Source: Shewanella sp. MBTL60-112-B2 (GTDB lineage: Bacteria; Pseudomonadota; Gammaproteobacteria; Enterobacterales; Shewanellaceae). Taken from it: 64,000 bases of DNA. The position numbers were made by a program, and so were the translations under genes. The notes beneath the pieces are model-generated. The model made no database searches. It had not been told where the DNA came from and was given only the letters and a program-made list of their open reading frames with translations. Position 1 is the stretch's first letter. Each line of letters begins with the position of its first letter. The stretch is taken from contig NZ_BPFA01000007.1 of the NCBI RefSeq assembly GCF_019655055.1, positions 1-64,000 on the forward strand. Direction: 5' to 3'. Positions 32,440 through 41,361 of this stretch are shown one piece after another.

Positions 32440-34239
32440 ATGAGCATACCTTTTACTAATCCGTTATCGATTCCTGTACTCGGATTCTGTGCCTACAGCG
32501 GCACAGGCAAGACCACATTATTAAAGCAATTAATCCCAGAGCTTAATCGCCGCGGTGTGCGACTCGCAGTCATCAAGCATGCTCATCATAATTTCGACGT
32601 CGATATTCCAGGTAAAGACAGCTACGAGATGCGCAAAGCTGGCGCAAAGCAGATGCTCGTTGCCTCCCATGTGCGCTGGGCGTTAATGACCGAAGACGCC
32701 AAAGACGGTGACCCGGAACTACCGCATTTGCTAAAACAGATTGAAGCCGACAAGGTCGATATCGTCCTCGTTGAAGGTTTTAAAAAGCTAGAACTTCCTA
32801 AGATAGAACTGCACCGCGCCGCACACGGCAAGCCTTTCATCCACACTCACGACGATAACATCCAAGCGATTGCCTGCTGCGATGACACCGAATTACCCAG
32901 TGAACTACGCCGTTTAGATATAAACAATGTTGCGCAAATTGCCGACTACGTTGGCGAGTACATTGCTGCGTGGAAGCCTTGCCCTGTTGATCTGCCTATG
33001 GCGCCAACTTGTGGCTGTGAACTCGATACCAGCACTACGCTATCTGTGCGCCAAGGTATTGATAAGATTCTATCTTACGTAAAACCAGTTACGGCAACCG
33101 AGTCAGTTGATCTCGACGAGCTAGAAAACCGCGTACTCGCAAGTGATGCTATTTCACCTGTGGATGTACCACAGCACACTAACTCAGCGATGGACGGCTA
33201 CGCGTTTAAGTTAAGCGACACAGCAAACGCATCATACAAGATGGTTGGCGAAGTCATGGCAGGCCACGCTTACAACGGCACTATTGCCGCAGGTGAAGCA
33301 GTGCGCATTATGACAGGCGCACCACTACCAGCAGGCGCTGACACCATTCAGCTACGCGAGCTTGCCAACGAGCAAGACGGCGCAGTGAGCTTTGAAGGCG
33401 ACATGAGCCTAGGCCAACACGTACGCCTAGCGGGTGAAGACATCGCCCAGGGTGCAACAGCCTTAGCTGCCCACTCACGTCTACACGCTGCTGAACAAGG
33501 CTTATTAGCCTCATTAGGTTTTGGTGAGTTACCGGTATTTAAGCGTCCAAAAGTTGCCGTATTCTCAACCGGTGATGAAGTTTGCCAGCCAGGTGAGCCA
33601 CTAAAAGCCAACTGTATTTTTGACTCAAACCGCTACACCATTAAATCAATGGCGAAAAAGCTAGGTTGTGAAGTCATCGATTTAGGCATTATTCAAGATT
33701 CTGAAGCAGCACTAGCGCAAGCGTTAAAAGATGGCGCAGCAAAGGCCGACATAGTGATAAGTTCAGGCGGCGTGTCAGTCGGCGACGCCGATTACATTAA
33801 AACCGTACTTGAACAAGTCGGCCAAATTAACTTCTGGCGCATCAATATGCGTCCGGGTCGCCCACTGGCCTTTGGCCAAATCGACGATAGCTTATTCTTC
33901 GGTTTACCGGGTAACCCAGTAGCGGTAATGGTATCTTTCTTACAGTTTGTGCAACCAGCCATTCGTAAACTAGCCGGCGAGCAAAACTGGAGCCACACCA
34001 TGGTGCCAGCGATTACCGACAAACCACTACGCAGCCGCACAGGCCGCACAGAATTTACCCGTGGTATCTATCACTTAGGTGCCGACGGCAAGTTACATGT
34101 AACTACAACAGGTGCTCAGGGCTCAGGGATGCTTAGCTCTATGGTAAAAGGAAACTGTCTCATCGTGATAGGCGAGAAAGATGATCAGTTAAATCCAGGT
34201 GACACAGTTTATATTCAACCTTTTGCCGACCTCCTTTAA
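32440..34239 (+). CDS. MobB-MoeA fusion protein (molybdopterin guanine dinucleotide/Mo insertion)
   Basis: 599 residues in two parts. Residues 1-165 are MobB, a GTP-binding helper of MobA with P-loop AYSGTGKTTLLK and VEGFKKLELPKIELHR. After a Cys-containing linker (MAPTCGCELD), residues about 205-599 are MoeA, which inserts Mo (or W) into adenylated molybdopterin, with NSAMDGYAF, IMTGAPLPAGADTI, FSTGDEV, SSGGVSVGDADY, MRPGRPL and GLPGNPVAVMVS. The fusion is intact and in frame, 8 bases after mobA, and would channel metal insertion and nucleotide addition together. Confidence 0.93.
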   Translation: MSIPFTNPLSIPVLGFCAYSGTGKTTLLKQLIPELNRRGVRLAVIKHAHHNFDVDIPGKDSYEMRKAGAKQMLVASHVRWALMTEDAKDGDPELPHLLKQIEADKVDIVLVEGFKKLELPKIELHRAAHGKPFIHTHDDNIQAIACCDDTELPSELRRLDINNVAQIADYVGEYIAAWKPCPVDLPMAPTCGCELDTSTTLSVRQGIDKILSYVKPVTATESVDLDELENRVLASDAISPVDVPQHTNSAMDGYAFKLSDTANASYKMVGEVMAGHAYNGTIAAGEAVRIMTGAPLPAGADTIQLRELANEQDGAVSFEGDMSLGQHVRLAGEDIAQGATALAAHSRLHAAEQGLLASLGFGELPVFKRPKVAVFSTGDEVCQPGEPLKANCIFDSNRYTIKSMAKKLGCEVIDLGIIQDSEAALAQALKDGAAKADIVISSGGVSVGDADYIKTVLEQVGQINFWRINMRPGRPLAFGQIDDSLFFGLPGNPVAVMVSFLQFVQPAIRKLAGEQNWSHTMVPAITDKPLRSRTGRTEFTRGIYHLGADGKLHVTTTGAQGSGMLSSMVKGNCLIVIGEKDDQLNPGDTVYIQPFADLL

Positions 34240-34260
34240 GAGGTTTTGTAGGTAGCCAGT

Positions 34261-35247
34261 ATGAGTTTGATCGTTGACACTTTTGGTCGCACGGTAGAGT
34301 ACCTGCGCCTTTCAGTCACTGACCGCTGTGATTTTCGCTGCGTGTATTGCATGAGCGAAGATCCGTGCTTTTTAAGCCGAGAACATGTTCTTAGTCTTGA
34401 AGAGTTAGCTTGGGTCGCACAAGCCTTTACCGAATTAGGTGTAAAGAAAATCCGCCTAACAGGTGGTGAGCCCTTAGTGCGCACCGACTGCGATCAATTG
34501 GTCAAACTACTGGGCAAACTCCCCGGACTAGAAGAGTTGTCGATGACAACTAACGGCTCGCGTTTAACCCGCTTCGCCGCAGAGATGCATGACTCAGGTT
34601 TAAACCGACTCAACATCAGTCTCGACACCCTAAAACCAGACCTGTTCACCAGCTTAACCCGCAACGGTAAAGTCGACCGCGTCATCGCCGGTATCGACGC
34701 CGCCATCGCCGCAGGTTTTAAGAAAATTAAAATCAACGCAGTGATTTTGCGTGGTCAAAACGATGATGAAGTTTTAGATTTAATCGAGTTTTGCCGCGAG
34801 CGTGACCTAGATATCGCCTTTATCGAAGAGATGCCATTAGGCGTGATTGATGAGCGCAAGCGCAGCCGCCACTGCAGCAGCAAAGAAATTCAAGACATCA
34901 TCAGCGAGCGTTATGAGCTTATTCAGTCAAGCCGTCGCACAGGTGGCCCAGCGCGTTACTTCACCATGCCCGGCAGCGACATCCACGTTGGCTTTATCTC
35001 GCCCCACAGCAACAACTTCTGCCATGAATGCAACCGCGTCCGCGTCACCGTAGAAGGCAGATTGTTATTGTGTTTAGGCAATGAAAATTCGGTGGATCTC
35101 AAAGCCATCGTTCGCGAATTCCCCGGTGACATTGAAAAGCTAAAAGTGGCGATTCTAGACGGCATCCAACACAAGCCGAAGGAACATCATTTCGACCCAA
35201 ATGGGGAAACGCAGATTCTACGCTTTATGAACGCAACGGGCGGTTAA
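34261..35247 (+). CDS. moaA: GTP 3',8-cyclase MoaA, paralogue in the tup operon
   Basis: 328 residues. Radical SAM enzyme making 3',8-cyclo-GTP in the first step of molybdopterin synthesis. N-terminal cluster CDFRCVYC (Cys23, 27, 30), LTGGEPL, and a second cluster (CHECNRVRV and LLLC). It ends in the conserved Gly-Gly (MNATGG) needed by MoaA for radical transfer. A second MoaA, clearly divergent but of the same length, is encoded at 52553-53533. Last gene of the tup-mob-moe unit, followed by a terminator. Confidence 0.92.
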   Translation: MSLIVDTFGRTVEYLRLSVTDRCDFRCVYCMSEDPCFLSREHVLSLEELAWVAQAFTELGVKKIRLTGGEPLVRTDCDQLVKLLGKLPGLEELSMTTNGSRLTRFAAEMHDSGLNRLNISLDTLKPDLFTSLTRNGKVDRVIAGIDAAIAAGFKKIKINAVILRGQNDDEVLDLIEFCRERDLDIAFIEEMPLGVIDERKRSRHCSSKEIQDIISERYELIQSSRRTGGPARYFTMPGSDIHVGFISPHSNNFCHECNRVRVTVEGRLLLCLGNENSVDLKAIVREFPGDIEKLKVAILDGIQHKPKEHHFDPNGETQILRFMNATGG

Positions 35248-35349
35248 CTGTTGCTTGAACAGTTACTTCTTCGCTTGTTGGTGGTCTAGTGTTTTCTGCA
35301 GCCACAGAGTTTGACTGTTAGCTTTGAGTTAGCTGTACGCTAGATACAC

Positions 35350-35383
35350 AAAACCCGACGCAAATGTCGGGTTTTGTTTTTTG
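35350..35383 (+). terminator. intrinsic terminator of the tup-mob-moe-moaA operon
   Basis: AAAACCCGAC and GTCGGGTTTT pair across GCAAAT, followed by GTTTTTT. Confidence 0.92.
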
Positions 35384-35459
35384 GTTCCACCACTCTCAGC
35401 TAAAGTAAGTAATGCAGCGAAAAAATGCCATGCGTTGCGAATCACGCTTGAACAGATTG

Positions 35460-36077
35460 TTATAACTCAATGCCACAGTCTGTAAGTGCATTTTGTAAAG
35501 ACATATCTAACTCATAAACCCCTGTGCTAGAAGCAGCCTGATTTAAACCAATAGTACGGTATTTTAAAGACTTACCTGCTAGCATTTCTTTAACTATCTT
35601 TTTAGCCTTTTCACCTGCGGTCGCTGTATAAGGAGACATTGCTTGAGCAGAAACTTCCATTACAGATTCGTAGCTAGCCGCAACCATTTCTTTTTGGTCA
35701 TCTGATAGATTATCGAGATAAGCAGGCTTGAGATTTGCCAATGTAGGAGCCAAGTCTAACGGTGTTTCAGAAGTTGAAATATCCCACGTTTTATTGGAGT
35801 CAATTCGTAACTGTGCATTTCCCACTGGGATTTTATATTCCCCACCACTTTGAAGTCCCACGCGAAGTTGACCATTAACCTGTTCGATAAATGGATAATA
35901 TTTTCCAACTTCCGTATATACATTTTTACTAGTGTACAGCGAGCCAACTGTCACCTGACATGAGGAGACATCTGTAAACTCGTCGGTATTTTTAACTGAA
36001 ATCCATTTGACTTCCGGCATACTTGAAGCACATCCAGCCAGTGCTAAAGCAGTGAAAACAATTATATAATTTCTCAA
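35460..36077 (-). CDS. putative lipoprotein, unknown function
   Basis: 205 residues from TTG 36077, chosen for CAGGAG seven bases upstream. The lipobox ALALAGC gives a mature protein starting at Cys16 and anchored in a membrane facing the periplasm. The rest is soluble (VKWISVKNTDEF, GSLYTSKNVYTEVGKYYPF, QNALTDCGIEL), with one other Cys pair possible (Cys40 and the C-terminal Cys). No domain recognised. Monocistronic; no functional link with the neighbours. Confidence 0.65.
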   Translation of the reverse strand: MRNYIIVFTALALAGCASSMPEVKWISVKNTDEFTDVSSCQVTVGSLYTSKNVYTEVGKYYPFIEQVNGQLRVGLQSGGEYKIPVGNAQLRIDSNKTWDISTSETPLDLAPTLANLKPAYLDNLSDDQKEMVAASYESVMEVSAQAMSPYTATAGEKAKKIVKEMLAGKSLKYRTIGLNQAASSTGVYELDMSLQNALTDCGIEL

Positions 36078-36320
36078 ATTTTACTCCTGAGTTATAACCG
36101 CTGTACCGATAACATAGCTATCCACATAGTATTTCAAATTATTGTCAGCAGGCCTTTATTACTTTATCAACCTAAATATAACTTATTGTTTTAAAAGTTC
36201 ATATCAAATAATTTACGGCATTATTGATGCGGCTTTATATGTGTTAAATAAGGAGATTACAGCAGCTTAACTGTTTCTCTTTTTATATCGAATTACCTCA
36301 GAGGCAGCTTCCTACACTGA
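36078..36320. other. AT-rich intergenic region
   Basis: Upstream region of the lipoprotein gene (minus strand); no gene or clear motif seen. Confidence 0.4.
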
Positions 36321-36323
36321 ATG

Positions 36324-36945
36324 CAACCAATGGCCTGCGGCCAGCGCATGTGCAGACACTTCCGTGACACGCAGCAAGTCCATCCCTGGAGGCTCGGCCA
36401 TGACGTCCATGTCATGGACGGTCACGGCCGCATCTACACTGGGTTAGAAAAGCACAACCTTTCAGACTCAGTGCTCTCCTTAAAAAGAAAGAACAAAACC
36501 AACAGCAACTCAAAGGTTACAGAAAACGCCAACTCCCCATCGAAGTTGCCGAAATACGTTGGAATAAATCACGTGAGCCCGACAAGGATGTCGGGTTAGC
36601 TTTCGCGGGGCAGGAAGCCCCATCGGAAGCGTTAGTGATTTATCCATAAGTATGAGGATCAACAACTTCGTTAGGGGCGGCAGGGGTGATCCAAGAGGGG
36701 GAAGCTGTTGATCCCCTCTTGGCCGAGTGTGAGCTGGAAGCTCACGACCTTTATCAAGCGCAGCTTGATTAGCTGTAAATGTGGAGCGAAGCGCCACGAC
36801 GTTAATTGTTAGACGCAGTCTAACTTAAAGGTCAAGCGCAGCTTGATTGCATTAAGTTCAGGCTTAGCCTGATAAATTAATCAAACGAAGTTTGATTGAT
36901 CGAATTGTTAGACAAAGTCTAACTTAAAGCTCAAGCACAGCTTGA
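36324..36945. repeat. long structured intergenic repeat, copy A
   Basis: Modular palindromic element shared with 39320-39862. Module 1 (36324-36450): constant CCTGCGGCCAGCGCATGTGC, then stems CCGTGAC/GTCACGG, TCCA/TGGA and CCATGAC/GTCATGG, then constant GGGTTAGAAAAGCA. Module 2 (36535-36722): CCCC-CGAAGTTG pairs with CAACTTCG-GGGG around GGAATAAATCAC/GTGATTTATCC, CCCGAC/GTCGGG and GGGGC/GCCCC hairpins; CCAAGAGGGG/CCCCTCTTGG follows. Module 3 (36729-36945): nine small hairpins with three-base loops. No supported protein gene inside. Function unknown. Confidence 0.85.
36729..36945. repeat. array of nine triloop mini-hairpins
   Basis: Hairpins of up to 7 bp with 3-nt loops at 36729-36745, 36753-36769, 36781-36797, 36808-36824, 36832-36846, 36858-36872, 36880-36896, 36907-36923 and 36931-36945, for example GTTAGACGCAGTCTAAC and ATCAAACGAAGTTTGAT. 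Six loops are of the GNA type (GGA, GCA, GAA). Confidence 0.85.
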
Positions 36946-36950
36946 AAACA

Positions 36951-36976
36951 AAAAGGGTGCCTATAAGCACCCTTTT
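36951..36976 (-). terminator. intrinsic terminator of the Ig-like lipoprotein gene
   Basis: On the minus strand AAAAGGGTGC and GCACCCTTTT pair across a 6-nt loop, followed by TGTTTTC. Confidence 0.85.
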
Positions 36977-36998
36977 GAGTATCGAGAGAAACAGCTAC

Positions 36999-39029
36999 CT
37001 AATGAATAGTAATCGGAATAGTGGTTACCAAAGTATCGACACCATTTGGCGTTTGCACTTCGATTAACAGTGCCCCCGTATTCGGTGTATCCTCACCTTT
37101 TACTAACACACCAAAACTCAATCCACCTGGCTCATTAGTTGAAGGCCAAACAAAGCTACTCTTACTGACTACTGAGCCTGCCGTAGAAGAGAACTCCACC
37201 TTAGTCCCTGCAGGCATCTGTTGTCCGTTGAGATCTTTGATTATCAACGAAACTTGACCAGTTTCTTTGCCGTACAAGTCCAAGACTTTGTCGCCGTTGT
37301 CATTCGCACTGTCCAGCACTGTGATATCACTGCCAAATGCGCTGCTTCCAGACATAATCAAAACTAGACTGCCTCGAACATTAATGGACTTAGAATCAGA
37401 GACACCATCGGCACAGCCACTATGTACCGGATCGCTACATAACACACCGTTATACAGACCATCTCTAGGGGTAAATACGCCGTCACCATCAAAGTCTATC
37501 AACTCCTCGAGTCCACCGACGTTGAAGATGCCATCTTCATTGTAATCGTTAAAAGCTTCGTCCATATCATTTGAGCGCCCCGCGACATCCGTTGCCAAAA
37601 ATGCTGTCATTTCGTCCGCATCGAAGCGACCATTACCATTCGAGTCAGGGAATGACTCTTCACCAATCGCCGTAGCGGTAATTGTTGCACGACCATTTTC
37701 AGGGCGAGGATTCTGACTAGTCCAAGTCACACTACACTCACCGCTCATAGTGAAACAAGAAGGACCGATTGATCCGCCTTCGGTGACAAATGCAACCGCA
37801 GTGCCATCGGGAGCGAGATTATTAAATGCATCCGCTAACCTTGCTGTGATCTGGACTTGCTCGCCGTCATAGCTCCAACCCTCTGCATTTAAGATCTCAG
37901 CAGAGAGTGAAAAACTATCTTGATCCGGGATCCCCGTGGATACAACTAGAGTGCTAGATTGACTAGATAAAAGTGGATTAGTATTTGCGATACTTGCCGT
38001 CACTCTTACCGGGGTTGCCACGGTACCAGAGGTCACGATTGTTTGAACGATACCGCTTCCATTAGTACTCGCCGTTTCAGGTTGTATTTTTAGTCCACCG
38101 ACTTCGGTATTCAATTCAAAGTTCACCACCGCATTACTTACTGGGTTGCCATTGGTATCCAACACCTTAAACATCACAGTTGATGACTCATCTCTGCCTG
38201 AACCTAAAATACCAATATTGCTAGGTGTTGCTGAAACAAACACAATACTGCCTTTTTCAGCTGCGAGAACATTGATACTACCGGTAGCAAACAGGTTTAT
38301 TCCACCAGCATTGGCACTGATATTAATGACATCGTCCCCCACGCAACCCTTTGCAAGGTACGTACTCGTCGCAACACCTTTAACTAGCATCACAGGCGAA
38401 CTAATATCTGCTAATGGTGTAGAGAGTAACGAACAGCCTGAGCTAAAGAAAACATCTATCGCTTCCTTAAAGGGCTCTCCCTGTTCATCGACAATCATCA
38501 CCGACACACTCGCGGTGCCGCCCGCGGATAATGAACTAGTGCTTACCTCAGCTACACCAGATTGTAGAGGATCACCACTTCCCATCTCTAAATTGGTTGC
38601 ACCAATGACGATAATAGCTGTGTCTTGTTCGCCAGATACTAGGCTTGCAGTTACCGAACCGGCTCCTAGCTCACTACCGGCGTAGATAACGACGCTGGCA
38701 TTACCCTCGTCGTCGGTGACAGCTGTTGCGATAGGTAATTCCCCCAAAGTACTCTCAAAGCTAACGATAACAGACTCAGTTATCCCACTGACGTTAGCGA
38801 CTAGCTTTCCTGGATTAACCGAAGAAATCGATGAGATCTCATTGCCCTCGGCATCGGTAACACTTAAAGAAACCTCATAGGTAACAGCCGCCGTTGGCGC
38901 AGCATTATCATTGATTAATTCACAGGGAACATTGTTCGGACATACGGGGCCATCACCATCATCCCCACCACAAGCTGTTAATATGAAACTTAAAAAGACA
39001 AGAGCAAATATTCTATTGAAGGACACCAT
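36999..39029 (-). CDS. large Ig-like (Big_1-type) domain lipoprotein
   Basis: 676 residues from ATG 39029 (GGAGATAGGT upstream), preferred over the ATG at 39071. The signal ends in the lipobox SFILTAC with GGDDGDG after the Cys, so it is lipid-anchored, probably surface-exposed or periplasmic. Several repeats resemble bacterial Ig-like/invasin domains (DTNGNPVSNAVVNFELNTE, VDEQGEPFKEAIDVFFSSG, ATAVTDDEGNASVVIYAG). Around residues 475-550 are calcium-loop-like segments: DSNGNGRFDADE, DYNEDGIFN, DFDGDGVFTPRDG. Likely an adhesin or structural surface protein; partner unknown. It is flanked on both sides by copies of the same long structured repeat. Confidence 0.8.
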   Translation of the reverse strand: MVSFNRIFALVFLSFILTACGGDDGDGPVCPNNVPCELINDNAAPTAAVTYEVSLSVTDAEGNEISSISSVNPGKLVANVSGITESVIVSFESTLGELPIATAVTDDEGNASVVIYAGSELGAGSVTASLVSGEQDTAIIVIGATNLEMGSGDPLQSGVAEVSTSSLSAGGTASVSVMIVDEQGEPFKEAIDVFFSSGCSLLSTPLADISSPVMLVKGVATSTYLAKGCVGDDVINISANAGGINLFATGSINVLAAEKGSIVFVSATPSNIGILGSGRDESSTVMFKVLDTNGNPVSNAVVNFELNTEVGGLKIQPETASTNGSGIVQTIVTSGTVATPVRVTASIANTNPLLSSQSSTLVVSTGIPDQDSFSLSAEILNAEGWSYDGEQVQITARLADAFNNLAPDGTAVAFVTEGGSIGPSCFTMSGECSVTWTSQNPRPENGRATITATAIGEESFPDSNGNGRFDADEMTAFLATDVAGRSNDMDEAFNDYNEDGIFNVGGLEELIDFDGDGVFTPRDGLYNGVLCSDPVHSGCADGVSDSKSINVRGSLVLIMSGSSAFGSDITVLDSANDNGDKVLDLYGKETGQVSLIIKDLNGQQMPAGTKVEFSSTAGSVVSKSSFVWPSTNEPGGLSFGVLVKGEDTPNTGALLIEVQTPNGVDTLVTTIPITIH

Positions 39030-39319
39030 ACCTATCTCCGTATAAAACCTAGGTGTATAAAAATCAAGCACTCAATAGGTATAGGTGAATATCCGCAATA
39101 TTTCACATTTTATTTTGCTAAACAATAGAGTATCAGGCTCTTGATACTGAGCGCTTAAGCTCGGATTCTGCGTATCATCAAAACCACAGCTGGAGAACCG
39201 TTACTTGAACAGTTCTCCTCCTCGAAATAGGCGTTGTTGGAGGTTTGTTTTAGCCTAGGTAGTGAACCTTTGCTTCATCAATACTTAGGCAGCAGTTGAT
39301 GTATCGTCCAACAGCTGCG

Positions 39320-39862
39320 GTTCCAATAGCCTGCGGCCAGCGCATGTGCAGACACTACTTAGGCACGCTTTTCGTCATCCCTGACCGCTCTGCGAAAACA
39401 TCCTTGTTTTCGAAGGCCTAAGCCGTATCTACACGGGGTTAGAAAAGCATAATCATTTCACCTGTTGAGTTCTCAATATGAAAACTGAAGTCTAAAAGAC
39501 TCCACCAATAACCACAGGAAACACCCATTCCCCATCGAAGTTGCCGAAATACGTTGGAATAAATCACGTGAGCCCGACAGGGATGTCGGGTTAGCTTTCG
39601 CGGGGCAGGATGCCCCATCGGAAGCGATAGTGATTTATCCATAAGTATGAGGAGCAACAACTTCGTTAGGGGCGGCAGGGGTGATCCAAGAGGGGATTGC
39701 TGTTGATCCCCTCTTGGCCGAGTGTGAGCTGGAAGCTCACGACCTTTATCAAGCTCAGCTTGATTGCCTTTAGCTCAGGCGCAGCTTGACAGAATTATCA
39801 AACGAAGTTTGATTGTTTAAGTTGTTAGACGAAGTCTAACTTAAGAGTCAGGCGCTGCCTGA
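39320..39862. repeat. long structured intergenic repeat, copy B
   Basis: Same orientation as copy A. Module 1 has new stem sequences that still pair (CTTAGGC/GCCTAAG at 39358-39364 and 39416-39422; GTCA/TGAC; CGAAAAC/GTTTTCG). Module 2 (39530-39717) is almost identical to copy A, with most changes in loops. Module 3 has six mini-hairpins between 39724 and 39862 (GTGAGCTGGAAGCTCAC, ATCAAACGAAGTTTGAT, GTTAGACGAAGTCTAAC and others). The gap 39030-39319 before it has only a GAGAAC/GTTCTC hairpin near 39193. Confidence 0.85.
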
Positions 39863-39971
39863 TACACTACAAAGTGGCGAACCACGGTCCACCTACCGTT
39901 GCCAAATTTGTGTAACCCCAACCGAGCAGATACACTTATAAAACAACCATCCACAAACAATTACCCAAACC

Positions 39972-40424
39972 ATGGCACTCTCCCGCAAAAAGTGGAACAC
40001 CATCATCATAGTGGCATCTGTACTGATGATCTCAGTCCTGACCGTAATCGAGAGGAATAGCCAGCAAACGCCAATGCTGACTCAGGCGCTATTTGACAAC
40101 GCTGCGCCTCTGTCTCAACTGCAATACGGTGAACACTGGCTGCAGAAGCGTCAATCAGGCTGGCAATGCAGCAGCCAAGTACTCAACTGCTTGGAATGGG
40201 CTAATGCTTGGGAACAAATACATATATCGGCTTTGACTGACAAGCCTGAAACTGCCGGCGAGCCTGTTGAGCTGGTGATCCAAGTGGATGATCTCATCGA
40301 CGCCCAACTGTGGATTTTGTTTAGCGAGCAAGGCTTGTTAAAGTCACCGGCTGGAAACTGGTATCAGATCCCACCAAGTTTACGCGAGCCCTTAAGCCCG
40401 ATCCTTCGCGCGCAAGTAAACTGA
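39972..40424 (+). CDS. single-pass membrane protein of unknown function upstream of mutM
   Basis: 150 residues: a short basic N-terminus (MALSRKKWN), one membrane helix (residues 10-25, TIIIVASVLMISVLTV) and a periplasmic domain of about 120 residues with two cysteines that could pair (WQCSSQVLNCLEW). No recognised domain. It precedes mutM by 60 bases on the same strand and may share its transcript. No functional evidence. Confidence 0.7.
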   Translation: MALSRKKWNTIIIVASVLMISVLTVIERNSQQTPMLTQALFDNAAPLSQLQYGEHWLQKRQSGWQCSSQVLNCLEWANAWEQIHISALTDKPETAGEPVELVIQVDDLIDAQLWILFSEQGLLKSPAGNWYQIPPSLREPLSPILRAQVN

Positions 40425-40484
40425 TTACGCTAACAATTCGTAATGGCAGTCATCAGCATAAAAAAATAACAAGAGAGAATATAA

Positions 40485-41300
40485 ATGCCGGAACTCCCCG
40501 AAGTTGAAGTCACTAGACAAGGCGTATCGCCTTATTTAATTGATAACCAAGTGACCGACCTAATAGTCCGTAATCCGTCACTAAGGTGGCCGGTTCCTGA
40601 TATTGCTAAGCAGATCATTGGCCAAACTATTCGCAATGTGCGTCGCCGCGCTAAATACTTACTGATTGATACCGATGCTGGCACGACTATCGTGCATTTA
40701 GGTATGTCAGGTAGTTTACGCATACTGCCTGCTACAACGCCGGTTGAAAAACATGACCATATTGATTTAGTGCTCGCTAGCGGCAAAGCACTGCGCTTTA
40801 ATGACCCTAGACGCTTTGGTGCCTGGCTGTGGTGCGAACTACCTGAACAAGCACACCCATTGTTGTCAAAATTGGGCCCAGAGCCGCTCACTGACGCCTT
40901 TAACGCCCCTTACCTATTAGAGAGCTTGGCCAATAAGAAAAAGGCCATCAAGCTATGTTTAATGGATAATCATATTGTGGTGGGCGTAGGTAATATTTAC
41001 GCCAATGAAGCACTGTTCGCCGCGGGTATTCATCCGCAAGCCGAAGCGGGCAAAGTCGATGCCGAAAGGGTTGAGGTATTAGTTGCTGAAGTGAAGCAGA
41101 TCCTTGCTGGCGCAATCAAACAAGGCGGCACTACGCTTAAAGATTTTACCAATGCCGATGGTAAACCGGGATACTTTGCGCAAAAGCTGCACGTTTATGG
41201 CCGCGGCGGCGAAACCTGTACCCAATGTGGCCATCTGCTTAGTGAAATTAAGCTTGGCCAACGGGCGACGGTTTTCTGTAGTCTGTGCCAGCCAAGATAG
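40485..41300 (+). CDS. mutM: formamidopyrimidine-DNA glycosylase MutM (Fpg)
   Basis: 271 residues. Removes 8-oxoguanine and formamidopyrimidines and nicks the abasic site. The catalytic N-terminus [12 protein letters not shown] (Pro2 and Glu3), the helix-two-turn-helix [23 protein letters not shown] and the C-terminal zinc finger [14 protein letters not shown]...CSLCQ are all present. Length is normal. Followed at once by a terminator shared with the convergent TVP38 gene. Confidence 0.96.
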   Translation: MPELPEVEVTRQGVSPYLIDNQVTDLIVRNPSLRWPVPDIAKQIIGQTIRNVRRRAKYLLIDTDAGTTIVHLGMSGSLRILPATTPVEKHDHIDLVLASGKALRFNDPRRFGAWLWCELPEQAHPLLSKLGPEPLTDAFNAPYLLESLANKKKAIKLCLMDNHIVVGVGNIYANEALFAAGIHPQAEAGKVDAERVEVLVAEVKQILAGAIKQGGTTLKDFTNADGKPGYFAQKLHVYGRGGETCTQCGHLLSEIKLGQRATVFCSLCQPR

Positions 41301-41330
41301 CTGGCAAGCACATATCAACAATACTGAGTT

Positions 41331-41361
41331 AGCGAGATTATTTGTTTTCAATAATCTCGCT
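41331..41361. terminator. bidirectional terminator between mutM and the TVP38 gene
   Basis: AGCGAGATTATT and AATAATCTCGCT pair across a short T-rich loop. The last codons of the TVP38 gene (SEIIENK, stop 41338) are inside the hairpin. Confidence 0.75.

Noticed and set aside
35246..35264. AACTGTT/AACAGTT hairpin right after moaA
   Set aside because: No T-run; the strong terminator is further on at 35350. Similar short stems near 39193 may belong to the repeats, but similarity is too short to claim.
36510..36797. Minus-strand ORF over repeat copy A (LTRHPCRAHVIYSNVFRQLR), repeated at 39439-39660
   Set aside because: It lies on the structured core of the repeat, starts have no ribosome-binding sites, and its conservation is explained by the palindromic DNA.
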